This document shows positions 25,254 through 33,136 of a DNA stretch of 64,000 nucleotides, one piece after another. How positions within the stretch are numbered: position 1 is the stretch's first letter; every line of letters begins with the position of its first letter. The stretch lies in NCBI RefSeq assembly GCF_036880985.1, contig NZ_JBAJNO010000008.1, positions 2,295,500-2,359,499 on the forward strand, given 5' to 3'. The translations under genes were made by a program, and so were the position numbers. The notes beneath the pieces were generated by a model, which was not told the origin of the DNA, searched no databases, and saw nothing but the letters and a program-made list of their open reading frames with translations. Origin of the DNA: Limibacter armeniacum. Its GTDB lineage: Bacteria; Bacteroidota; Bacteroidia; Cytophagales; Flammeovirgaceae.

Positions 25254-26626
25254 AAGCCTTCTGATTTTAATATTATATTAACAATTTCATCTAAGTTCAT
25301 TAGATTTTCTTGAACATTCATGCCATTAGGTATTTGTCTATACCACCCCATGTTAGGATGTGAATAATGATCGAATTGAAAGCTAATATTATTTTGATTG
25401 ACTGATAAATCATGTGCACCCTTACTATAAAACCTAGGTGAGTTACGTGTATCTACTTCTATAAAACCTCTATAAGGTAATCCTTTTTCCATAAGTTTAG
25501 ATTCTATATACTCATGGGCTAGATATGCTTTAAAATTAGAAACTATATCTTCTGATTGGTATGTGATGTCACCAAAATCAGGGTCCTTAATAGTAAAAGA
25601 CTTGAATCCATCTTGAACAGACTCCCAATATCTAGCATCCTCAATAAATCTTGTAAATTTACCATAGTTATAGAAATTAGAACTAGGATCTATTATAAGG
25701 TGTTTTCTTCTAAATAGATGTTCTTTCATAACTTTCAAATACCCTTCAAGCTTTGGTATTTGTGTTTTACTTAAACCCAACTCTTTAGCTAAGTTTTTTG
25801 CCATTATTGGAATATCTTTCGTATCAGGTATTTCGGCAATTTTTTTACAAGCATTTATTACATCAGGGGCAGTATTAGGGTAATCAGTTTTTGATACACT
25901 TCCACCTAACTTACTAGCTATTTCATCATATTTACCAGCTTTATATAAAGCATCTAATTCTAAGCTTAAGCTATACTTAGCTAAGTTTTTAAGAATATCT
26001 TCTTTATTACCTGTATAGTTTTTAAACTCATTTAATAATAAGTTCTTATCATGCTTAGTGATAAAGGATGATATTTCATCAAGATATTTAGTATTTAATA
26101 ATAAAGCCTCATCAACATCAGCTTTTTTCAACACCACCCACGCATCAACCGCCTTTGGGTTATCTTCAAAGAACTTAGCCCCTAGTTTTGCATAATCCTC
26201 CTTAAAAGCCTTATGAAGGTCCGTGGTGGGTAACTTGGCTAGCAAATCATCCAATAGATCCACCTCATAGGTATTGTGCACCAGTACTTTACCGTCACCT
26301 ACAAAGTAGTTGTGTACACCATCTACCATCAGGTTATAAACCTTCACGGCCGTGTCCTGCACGGAGATATTACGGATAGCCTGTCGTACCTCTCCTTCGC
26401 TAAAGAGCTGTACCTTGGTGCTAAGGTGTTGGGCGGCTGTCCACTTGTCCTTGCCAGTATAGAATGGGTGCTCGGCAGTGGTATGCAAGGTGTCCGTATC
26501 GGTGGCCAAATGGTAGAGCTGTGCTACCTGCCTTACTTTTCGGGCCAGCACCACTTTCAGTTCTGCTTGCTGCAGCTCGGTATCATAAGCCCATACGCTG
26601 TCTCCACTGTCGCAAGTATGAGTATT
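25250..26626 (-). CDS. Polymorphic-toxin C-terminal piece: Hint domain, linker and toxin tip (5'-truncated)
   Basis: Open from 26626; the first GTG start is 26554 (434 residues). The frame begins inside an intein-like pretoxin Hint domain: CDSGDSVWAYDTELQQAELK, then YHLATDTDTLHTTAEHPFYT and VYNLMVDGVHNYFVGDGKVL ending in VHN, the usual cleavage point. A linker follows with AWVVLKKA-type helical units typical of Bacteroidota Rhs-like toxins. The tip, from about residue 250, is AT-rich and not recognised; it holds possible catalytic His in LAHEYIESKLMEKGLPYRG and FDHYSHPNMGWYRQ. The catalytic first block of Hint and all delivery domains are missing, cut at repeat copy B, so it is probably a displaced silent tip. 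Immunity gene overlaps its stop. Confidence 0.82.
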   Translation of the reverse strand, partial: NTHTCDSGDSVWAYDTELQQAELKVVLARKVRQVAQLYHLATDTDTLHTTAEHPFYTGKDKWTAAQHLSTKVQLFSEGEVRQAIRNISVQDTAVKVYNLMVDGVHNYFVGDGKVLVHNTYEVDLLDDLLAKLPTTDLHKAFKEDYAKLGAKFFEDNPKAVDAWVVLKKADVDEALLLNTKYLDEISSFITKHDKNLLLNEFKNYTGNKEDILKNLAKYSLSLELDALYKAGKYDEIASKLGGSVSKTDYPNTAPDVINACKKIAEIPDTKDIPIMAKNLAKELGLSKTQIPKLEGYLKVMKEHLFRRKHLIIDPSSNFYNYGKFTRFIEDARYWESVQDGFKSFTIKDPDFGDITYQSEDIVSNFKAYLAHEYIESKLMEKGLPYRGFIEVDTRNSPRFYSKGAHDLSVNQNNISFQFDHYSHPNMGWYRQIPNGMNVQENLMNLDEIVNIILKSEGL

Positions 26627-27097
26627 TCAAGCGAGCACAGCGAGTGCCTAAATACGATACTTGTGCCTAAACTATTAAGGAAATATTTACTTCATTTTCC
26701 CAAAAAAATATGAATACCCTGCTAGCCATAGTATTCATTATTACCTATCAGAAAATGAGTGTCTTCTCTTTCACTGAATTGATAAAGATAAAAAAGCCTT
26801 AGTGAAACACATGAATGAGATGAATTGAAATCCATCACTATTATATTTTACCCTTTCAGGGTAGATGTCCCGAAGGGACAGAATATATCAGCGATGGCCG
26901 TTGCACGAGCAATTATCCCGTCGTAATGAAAACCACACTGTTCAGTCCTGAAAGGGCGATATACTTGAAGATAAATCCATAATTCACGTTAGATTATGGT
27001 TTGGGCGCCCCCATCTAAGCGACTGTAACTAATCGTCCATATCTAACTATCATCTTGTGAGCATTCGCTCACTGTAATATGAGATACTTCAAAAAAT

Positions 27098-27285
27098 AAC
27101 AGGTCTTAGTATGAGACACTCAATGCTGTCAACTTAACGAATCGTATCCCCGTAGGATCACGCCAACGGCGTGTTCGATCGTACCACGGACACATCTTTC
27201 GTGGTGCTTCGCAAGAGCACGCCGTTGGCGTGATCCTACAATTTTGCTTAAGTTGACAGTATTGTGTGAGACACTAAGACCTGTT
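27098..27285. repeat. 188-bp inverted repeat in copy B
   Basis: Same arms and length as in copy A. Small differences include CGTTGGCGTG for CATTGGCGTG in the right inner arm, which restores pairing with AACGGCGTG, and GACAGTATT for GACAGCATT, which weakens one pair. Confidence 0.9.
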
Positions 27286-27361
27286 AGGAATGAAAGCCAA
27301 TGGCTTTCGTTTAACTTTGGGAAGCAAATGCTAGTGCTAATGGAGCTTCGTATCTAAAAAG

Positions 27362-27397
27362 AACAAACCACCAAGTTTTTACACTTGATGGCTTGTT
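27362..27397 (-). terminator. Terminator-like hairpin 3' of the WHH cassette (copy B)
   Basis: Arms AACAAACCACCAAGT and ACTTGATGGCTTGTT. On the minus strand it is followed by TTCTTTTT. It lies 40 bp past the stop of the SMI1 immunity gene, the right place to end the cassette transcript. Confidence 0.72.
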
Positions 27398-27435
27398 TTA
27401 TATTTCTCTGCTATCCCCTATGTTGTGGCATTGGG

Positions 27436-27861
27436 TCATTCACTTGATTTTAAACTATCTATAAACTCCTCAAGCGAAGGGGAAACATATTCAAAAGGAT
27501 CACTATCTCCACTATCAAATTTATCAATCCATACTTGGCCATAAGTATCTTTTGCTATAGAGATGTTGAAAACCCAACCACCTGAATCTGTAGCAAAAGG
27601 TAACCATAGAGCTGCTCCATACTCTTCTTTATATGTCTCAATAATATTTTTAGCTGTTGCATTACGTTTTGATGACAAGGATAAAAAGAATGAAATACTA
27701 GCTTTACTGCTATAAGTATTTTCCTTCACCCTACTACCACCATATTTTAACAAAACTTCCTTGTATATATCTGGTAAAGTCATATCTAATTCTTTTTCGA
27801 AGGACGTTAACTCTTCCAATGTTACTTTTTTTCCTTGAATTTCTATTGTTAATTCTTGCAT
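27436..27861 (-). CDS. SMI1/KNR4-family immunity protein
   Basis: About 141 residues from Met at 27861 (MQELTIEIQGKKVTLEELTS), one base after the toxin stop; an upstream in-frame ATG at 27894 would overlap the toxin. SUKH/SMI1 features: FEKELDMTLPDIYKEVLLKY, GG turn, a beta-rich middle (AALWLPFATDSGGWVFNISI) and the C-terminal SPSLEEFIDSLKS helix. SUKH proteins are the commonest immunity proteins of nuclease-type polymorphic toxins; its tight link to a WHH nuclease tip fits. Cytoplasmic, AT-rich. Confidence 0.9.
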   Translation of the reverse strand: MQELTIEIQGKKVTLEELTSFEKELDMTLPDIYKEVLLKYGGSRVKENTYSSKASISFFLSLSSKRNATAKNIIETYKEEYGAALWLPFATDSGGWVFNISIAKDTYGQVWIDKFDSGDSDPFEYVSPSLEEFIDSLKSSE

Positions 27862-27862
27862 A

Positions 27863-28474
27863 TCATTTATAATCAATACCTTTAAAAGATTCATATTGTT
27901 TTACTGAACCTGAATGAGCCATACCTGAAATTCTTGTATGAGCAGCATCTTCAACAAGTTGCATTGTACACCAAATATCTCCATACATGTCATCTAAATG
28001 ATGCCATACATATTCCCCATCAATTACTTTTACAGGAGCTTTATCCCCAAACTCATTTACAAAGCCAGCTTTTTTATTAGCAGCATAAAAGTCTCCATTT
28101 TTTGATGTTCTACTACCAGTCATTTTTATTCTAACTATGTTTTTAAGATCACTACCTTCATTTATTGGATATAAATACTGTCGACCACTTCCCTTGGAGT
28201 AATCTGGCGCAATCTTATTTACACTTAACTCAACTGGTATATTAGGGTTTGCATCAGGATTATATGCTCTAGAATATTTAGTGGTCTTAAATCCCCCTCC
28301 ATCTATTGGATGTACAGAAATCACTTTATTTGAACTAGCCCCTCCTCTTTCTAATACAATGGTTAAACGCCCTTGTGTATCCTCTAATATTTCTTTAATT
28401 GGATAATTTATTTCATTAATAATCTTGTCTATTTCAGACTGAGGTAGTTTACCTGTTTTATCCTTTATAAAATT
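27863..28474 (-). CDS. Orphan WHH-type nuclease toxin tip (5'-truncated)
   Basis: The frame runs from repeat copy C (in-frame TAG just upstream, inside the repeat) to the stop at 27863-27865. No ATG lies before the GTG at 28324 (153 residues), but the frame and amino acid pattern are good back to about 28474 (VVLNFIKDKTGKLPQSEIDK). The C-terminus carries the HNH/endonuclease VII 'WHH' signature: GEYVWHHLDDMYGDIWCTMQ, LVEDAAHTRISGMAHSGSV. WHH domains are DNases at the tips of polymorphic toxins. Delivery and pretoxin domains are absent, so this is an orphan tip module with its SMI1 immunity gene directly behind it. AT-rich. Confidence 0.85.
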   Translation of the reverse strand, partial: NFIKDKTGKLPQSEIDKIINEINYPIKEILEDTQGRLTIVLERGGASSNKVISVHPIDGGGFKTTKYSRAYNPDANPNIPVELSVNKIAPDYSKGSGRQYLYPINEGSDLKNIVRIKMTGSRTSKNGDFYAANKKAGFVNEFGDKAPVKVIDGEYVWHHLDDMYGDIWCTMQLVEDAAHTRISGMAHSGSVKQYESFKGIDYK

Positions 28475-28935
28475 TAGAACTACTGTAATACGATACTTGT
28501 GCCTAAACTATTAAGGAAGTATTTACTTCATTTTCCCCAAAAAATATGAATACCCTGCTAGCCATAGTATTCATTATTACCTATCAGAAAATGAGTGTCT
28601 TCTCTTTCACTGAATTGATAAAGATAAAAAAAGCCTTAGTGAAACACATGAATGAGATGGATTGAAATCCATCACTATTATATTTTACCCTTTCAGGGTA
28701 GATGTCCCGAAGGGACTGAATATATCAGCTATGGCCGTTGCACGCGCGATTATCCCGTCGTAATGAAAACCACACTGTTCAGTCCTGAAAGGGCGATATA
28801 CTTGAAGATAAATCCATAATTCACGTTAGATTATGGTTTGGGCGGCCCCATCTAACTGACTGTAACTAATCGTCCATATCTAACTATCATCTTGTGAGCA
28901 TTCGCTCACTGTAATATGCGATGTTTCAAAAAAAT

Positions 28936-29123
28936 AACATGTCTTAGTATGGGACACTCAATGCTGTCAACTTAACGAATCGTATCCCCGTAGGATCACG
29001 CCAACGGCGTGTTCGATCGTACCACGGACATGTCTTTCGTGGTGCTTCGCAAGAGCACGCCATTGGCGTGATCCTACAATTTTGCTTAAGTTGACAGCAT
29101 TGTGTGAGACACTAAGACCTGTT
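28936..29123. repeat. 188-bp inverted repeat in copy C
   Basis: Same size and arms as in copies A and B. The outermost arm has one change (AACATG for AACAGG). Confidence 0.9.
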
Positions 29124-29198
29124 AGGAATGAAAGCCAATGGCTTTCGTTTAACTTTGGGAAGCAAATGCTAGCGCTAATGGAGCTTCGTATCTAAAAG

Positions 29199-29235
29199 AA
29201 CAAGCCACCTAGTTTTTTACACTAGTTGGCTTGTT
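29199..29235 (-). terminator. Terminator-like hairpin 3' of the third cassette (copy C)
   Basis: Arms AACAAGCCACCTAGT and ACTAGTTGGCTTGTT pair with one mismatch. Compared with copies A and B, one internal A-T pair has become T-A on both arms together (CAAG/CTTG to CTAG/CTAG), so pairing is kept by selection. It lies 100 bp after the stop at 29336. Confidence 0.72.
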
Positions 29236-29335
29236 TTATATTCCTCTGCTATTTCCTATGTTGTGACTCGATTCGGGACAGAGTCCCTTGAAGGCGATTT
29301 CAAACTCGACGAAGTCAAGTTCGATTAGCAGATAC

Positions 29336-29878
29336 TCAACTATTAGTAACGCTATTTCCTAACTCATTTATTAAAATTGCTCTCCATTGGTCTGTAGTAT
29401 AACACCCTATAAAGTTAAAGTCTGTGTATACATTATATACTAATGCTTCAAGTAGTTCACATAAGCATAAAATAAAAGCAAATCCAAATAGTCGATCATT
29501 GTTACTAAATAGCCAAGTTAATTTATATGTGAAATTTAAAGCTGATGCTCTAGATGCAAAAAGCTTTGCATCATCCCTATTAAACTTAGCACTCTCAACA
29601 ATCAAATCTTCGGCTGTATTGAATTCATCATATGGTTCAGTATTCTTCCATAAAATACAATTTTGTGAAAATTGGCCAAAGAACTCTGTAGAAAGGGAAT
29701 AGCTATTTAAATTTTGATTCAACATCAATTCTTTGTCATTTTCTTTAGCGGAGTCTAAGTAGTTATCACAAAAGAAAGATTTTAAATACTTTGTATTAAT
29801 TTCATTAAATCCATCAATTACTTCAATCAAAGTCAAATCCCTTCTTTTGGTAGGTATAATTTCTATTTCTATAGCCAT
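29336..29878 (-). CDS. Hypothetical protein, possible immunity protein
   Basis: 180 residues, no family recognised. N-terminus is beta-like (MAIEIEIIPTKRRDLTLIEV), the rest helical with a hydrophobic stretch FGFAFILCLCELLEALVYNV that could be a buried helix. AT-rich. The start codon lies two bases after the stop of the 62-residue gene, so the two are translationally coupled. Position between repeat copies D and C, as in the other cassettes, suggests an immunity gene whose toxin tip has been lost or is not recognised. Confidence 0.65.
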   Translation of the reverse strand: MAIEIEIIPTKRRDLTLIEVIDGFNEINTKYLKSFFCDNYLDSAKENDKELMLNQNLNSYSLSTEFFGQFSQNCILWKNTEPYDEFNTAEDLIVESAKFNRDDAKLFASRASALNFTYKLTWLFSNNDRLFGFAFILCLCELLEALVYNVYTDFNFIGCYTTDQWRAILINELGNSVTNS

Positions 29879-29880
29879 CG

Positions 29881-30069
29881 TTAATTAATAAGTTTGTAAG
29901 AAGCGTCAAAAACAATTTCTTCACCTCCCATTACTATTTTAATTTCATTGAATGTGTTTTCAATGCCAAAAAGGAGATGCCTTCTATTCTCTTCTATACC
30001 AAAGTAATAATCTAAAAAATCAGATTTTGTAAAACCACTTTCTACATCTACACGAATATAAGTATTCAC
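29881..30069 (-). CDS. Small hypothetical protein of the third cassette
   Basis: 62 residues from a GTG at 30069: MNTYIRVDVESGFTKSDFLD, then YYFGIEENRRHLLFGIENTF. No family recognised; beta-rich with acidic patches. The frame is closed by TGA about 10 bases upstream, where the sequence becomes repeat copy D. It may be a complete small immunity or chaperone-like protein, or the last part of a toxin tip cut by the repeat. Confidence 0.5.
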   Translation of the reverse strand: MNTYIRVDVESGFTKSDFLDYYFGIEENRRHLLFGIENTFNEIKIVMGGEEIVFDASYKLIN

Positions 30070-30080
30070 ATCATCTCACC

Positions 30081-30211
30081 CACTGTTGCAAGTATTAGCA
30101 TTTCAAGCGAGCACAGCGAGTGCCTAAATACGATACTTGTGCCTAAACTATTAAGGAAGCATTTACTTCATTTTCCCAAAAAATATGAATACCCTGCTAG
30201 CCATAGTATTC
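30081..30211. repeat. Composite repeat, copy D (short 5' piece)
   Basis: 131 bp matching only the outer part of copy B: the GCAAGTAT...ATACTTGTGC hairpin (30088-30142) and the GAATAC...GTATTC hairpin. It starts at the same CACTGT/Hint boundary as copy B. It diverges at 30212, 53 bp before the guanine-deaminase-like gene, and so marks the right edge of the island. Confidence 0.9.
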
Positions 30212-30264
30212 ACTATGTTCTAACTTGAGATTGATTCTTTTTAAAACCAAAACCAGCTTAAGAT

Positions 30265-30732
30265 ATGAAAACTAATGAGAAAATGATCACGGATGCTGTT
30301 AGGCTTGCTTATAAGAATGTAGTAGAAAATGGTGGAAAGCCTTTTGGTGCAATATTGGTGAAGGATGGTGAGATTATCGCAACTGGAGTCAATGATGTCT
30401 TGGAAACACACGACCCGACAGCACATGCTGAAATTCAGGCAATCAGAAAGGCTTCTGAAAAGCTTGGAACTGATGACTTAAGTGGAATGATAATGTTTGC
30501 AAGCGGACACCCTTGTCCAATGTGCTTGGCTGCAATGCATTTATGTGGGATTACAGAGATCTATTATGCTGCCAGTTTGGAAGAGGCAGCTGAAGCAGGT
30601 TTCGGTGTATCCCATATTTATACAGAGGTAGGGTTGCCGAATGAGAAAAGGAAGCACCCATTGAAGCGTATTTCTGCTACTCAAGGTACAGAAAACCCAA
30701 TGAGTGCTTGGAAGAACAGAGATGATAGTTAG
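30265..30732 (+). CDS. Nucleoside/guanine deaminase-family protein
   Basis: 155 residues of the cytidine-deaminase fold. Zinc motif: HAEIQAIRKA (His ligand and catalytic Glu) and PCPMCLAAMHLCG (two Cys ligands). The tail GFGVSHIYTEVGLPNEKRKH and the length match bacterial guanine deaminases of the GuaD/CDA type more than TadA, which acts on tRNA; however substrate cannot be fixed from sequence alone. Monocistronic; its promoter region abuts repeat copy D. Confidence 0.88.
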   Translation: MKTNEKMITDAVRLAYKNVVENGGKPFGAILVKDGEIIATGVNDVLETHDPTAHAEIQAIRKASEKLGTDDLSGMIMFASGHPCPMCLAAMHLCGITEIYYAASLEEAAEAGFGVSHIYTEVGLPNEKRKHPLKRISATQGTENPMSAWKNRDDS

Positions 30733-30754
30733 CAATAATAATCACTAGCTTTTA

Positions 30755-33136
30755 TTACTCAGACCTGAGGCTTTGAGATTGTATATCATCTACTTTTTTG
30801 AATATATCAGGTGTGTGTTTTCTTATCTTAATCTTGACATATTTGGATGCAGGCATATTGCTTTCTTTCACAACATTGTTGACCGAAACCAAAACGTTGG
30901 TTTCAGGGAAGTAAGTGACAGTATTTTTTTCAGGAATCGGGTACTCTACAATGATAAATAAAGGCGCTATACGTTCTATGCCATCATCGTAGTTAAATAG
31001 ATCCACTTTGTCACCTGACTTAATACCTGCTTTTTCTATATCCTTTTTATTCATGAAAATGACTCGTCGCTCATTATGAATACCTCGGTAACGGTCATCA
31101 AGCCCATAGATAGTGGTATTGAATTGGTCATGGGTTCTAGTTGTAGCCATCAGGTACTCGTCAGCATCAAGTGTGTTTTCTGGAATGTCGGTTAATGTGA
31201 ATGACGCACGGTTTCCAAAGTCTCTTGTCTTGAAGTCCCCATCACGGGCAGCATTTGGAAGGTAAAAACCACCTTTCTGTTTTACCCTTTCATTGTAGTT
31301 CTCAAAACCGGGGATACACTTTTCTATATCATCCCGTACAGCATTGTAGCTGTTTATATATCGATCCCAGTCAACAACGGACTTGTTGCCCAATGTTGCC
31401 TTAGCCAATTTGCAAACAATGTGGGTTTCATTGATCAAATGTTGAGAGATAGGTGTCAGCATACCTCTGGACCATTCTACTACGCCCATTGAATTTTCAG
31501 TACTTACAAATTGCCTTTCGCCATTTACCATATCAATCTCACTTCTTGAAAGTGTCGGCAATATCAAGGCTTCCTTTCCGTGGATTAGGTGACTGCGGTT
31601 TAGTTTGGTCGATACATATACGGTTAAATCCAGTTTTCTTATTCCTTTGGCAGTATAAGTCGTGTCAGGAGTGGCAGACAAGAAGTTTCCACCCATACCA
31701 AAAAACACCTTCACCTGACCATTCTGCATGGCTTTGATGGTTTTGACCACATCCAAGCCATGTCCTCTTGGAGGCTCAAAACCAAATACTTTTTTCAGTT
31801 GGTCTAATTCTTCAGTAGTCGGAGTGTGGTTGATAAGCATCGTTCGGTTTCCTTGAACGTTACTATGTCCACGAACGGGACATGCACCACCGCCAGGTAT
31901 TCCAATGCTACCTTTCATCAAAAGTAGGTTAATGATTTCTTTGATGATATCGACACCATTATGCTGTTGTGTTAGTCCCATTCCCCAGCAGAAAATGATG
32001 CGTTTTTTGAATGACATCATTTGCGCTGCCTTGTTTACCAGATCGGCAGCTACGCCTGATTTTTGAATAAGGTCATCAAGGTTGTACCCCTCGAATTGTT
32101 TAAGGAATTCTTGATACCCAACAGTCTTATTCGCAATGAAGTTTTTGTCTAATACTTTTTCAGGTGATTCTTTTTCGAATTGAATTAATAGCATTTCAAT
32201 GGCTTTCAGCAGAGCCATATCACCATTGATCTTGACAGGAAGGTAGAGGTCTGCCAGTTGCACACCACTGCCCAATATCCCTTTTACTTTTTGTGGATCC
32301 CTAAACCCCATAAGCCCTGCTTCCGGTAAAGGATTGATCGCAATGACTTTTGCACCATTGCCTTTCCCTTTTTCCAATGCACTTAACATCCTTGGGGAAT
32401 TGGTGCCGGGATTCTGACCGATTATGACAATTACATCAGTGTCATAAAAGTCACGCAGTTTGACCGTTCCTTTACCGATACCAATTGTAGGAATCAGGGC
32501 AACTCCAGAGGTTTCGTGACACATATTGGAACAGTCCGGAAAATTGTTTGTACCAAACTCTCTAGCAAATAGCTGATAGACAAATGAGGCTTCGTTGCTT
32601 GTTCTGCCTGATGTATAAAAAGCAGCTTCGTCAGGAGATTCCAACTTATTGAGGTGATGGGCAATTTTCTTGAAAGCTTCATCCCAACTGATCGGTTGGT
32701 AGTGTGTACCATTTGGCGGCATATACATTGGCTCGGAAAGCCTTCCAAAATGCCCAATTACATAGTCAGATAATTGGGAAAGGTCATAGACAGAATTTTC
32801 CTTGAAGAACTCAACTGTTATCTTTTTGTTAGTAGCCTCTTCAGCAAGGGCTTTTGCTCCATTTTCACAGTATTCACCAAGTGGAGAACGTTCATCATCA
32901 GGATCAGGCCATACACAGCTCGGACAATCAAAACCGTCAAACTGGTTCATTTTGAAGAGTGCTTTTCCACCTCTTATAAGCGTCTTTTCTTTCAGAAGAG
33001 TTTGAATCGAAACTTTTACTGCGGGTATACCTGCAGCCCATGATTTTGCTTTAGTAACCTGAAGGTTTAGTAGTTTGTACGGTGGTTCGGCTGAAGGGGC
33101 CTTTTGGTGTGCTTGCTTATGTTCGTCGTTTTCCAT
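30755..33136 (-). CDS. FdhF/YdeP-family molybdopterin oxidoreductase
   Basis: About 793 residues from Met at 33136 (MENDEHKQAHQKAPSAEPPY); an in-frame ATG at 33175 lies inside fdhD. The YdeP-type signature is near the N-terminus: MNQFDGFDCPSCVWPDPDD, then EYCENGAKALAEEATNKK. The molybdopterin core follows: TSGRTSNEASFVYQLFAREF, NNFPDCSNMCHETSGVAL, IIGQNPGTNSPRMLSALEKG, and the C-terminal domain with TTRTHDQFNTTIYGLDDRYR. No four-Cys iron-sulphur domain typical of respiratory formate dehydrogenases and no signal peptide, so it is a cytoplasmic enzyme of uncertain substrate. It overlaps the end of fdhD by about 20 bp, so the sulphurtransferase and its client are one operon. Confidence 0.92.
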   Translation of the reverse strand: MENDEHKQAHQKAPSAEPPYKLLNLQVTKAKSWAAGIPAVKVSIQTLLKEKTLIRGGKALFKMNQFDGFDCPSCVWPDPDDERSPLGEYCENGAKALAEEATNKKITVEFFKENSVYDLSQLSDYVIGHFGRLSEPMYMPPNGTHYQPISWDEAFKKIAHHLNKLESPDEAAFYTSGRTSNEASFVYQLFAREFGTNNFPDCSNMCHETSGVALIPTIGIGKGTVKLRDFYDTDVIVIIGQNPGTNSPRMLSALEKGKGNGAKVIAINPLPEAGLMGFRDPQKVKGILGSGVQLADLYLPVKINGDMALLKAIEMLLIQFEKESPEKVLDKNFIANKTVGYQEFLKQFEGYNLDDLIQKSGVAADLVNKAAQMMSFKKRIIFCWGMGLTQQHNGVDIIKEIINLLLMKGSIGIPGGGACPVRGHSNVQGNRTMLINHTPTTEELDQLKKVFGFEPPRGHGLDVVKTIKAMQNGQVKVFFGMGGNFLSATPDTTYTAKGIRKLDLTVYVSTKLNRSHLIHGKEALILPTLSRSEIDMVNGERQFVSTENSMGVVEWSRGMLTPISQHLINETHIVCKLAKATLGNKSVVDWDRYINSYNAVRDDIEKCIPGFENYNERVKQKGGFYLPNAARDGDFKTRDFGNRASFTLTDIPENTLDADEYLMATTRTHDQFNTTIYGLDDRYRGIHNERRVIFMNKKDIEKAGIKSGDKVDLFNYDDGIERIAPLFIIVEYPIPEKNTVTYFPETNVLVSVNNVVKESNMPASKYVKIKIRKHTPDIFKKVDDIQSQSLRSE

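Larger units (their letters stand above)
26605..27428. repeat. Composite multi-hairpin repeat, copy B (most complete 5' side)
   Basis: 824 bp. It starts in the Hint coding region at CACTGT and first shows an outer hairpin (GCAAGTAT ... ATACTTGTGC, about 26612-26665), then a GAATAC...GTATTC hairpin, then the same sequence of palindromes as copies A and C. The 188-bp inverted repeat is at 27098-27285 and the terminator-like stem at 27362-27397. It ends at TGTTGTGG, eight bases before the SMI1 gene stop, so cassette and repeat are tightly abutted. Confidence 0.93.
28487..29286. repeat. Composite multi-hairpin repeat, copy C
   Basis: 800 bp. It begins inside the outer hairpin (AATACGATACTTGTGCC), so only its right arm is kept. 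Hairpins in order: GATGGATTGAAATCCATC (28656-28673), GGACTGAA/TTCAGTCC arms (about 28706-28793), GTGAGC-ATTC-GCTCAC (28894-28909), the 188-bp inverted repeat (28936-29123), GAAAGCC-AAT-GGCTTTC (29130-29146), terminator-like stem (29199-29235), and the shared CGATTCGGGACAGAGTCC tail. Confidence 0.93.

Noticed and set aside
26276-26713. Plus-strand reading frame of 145 codons across the Hint region
   Set aside because: It is the antisense of the Hint domain, whose minus-strand frame has clear family motifs.
23859-30211. CRISPR array or integron attC sites in the repeat island
   Set aside because: Repeats are ~0.8 kb and only four; there are no short regular repeats with spacers, no integrase and no attC-type R/L boxes.
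30755-33136. Selenocysteine formate dehydrogenase
   Set aside because: No in-frame TGA and no SECIS-like hairpin; the YdeP-type CPSC and SNMCHETSG motifs point to a different subgroup.
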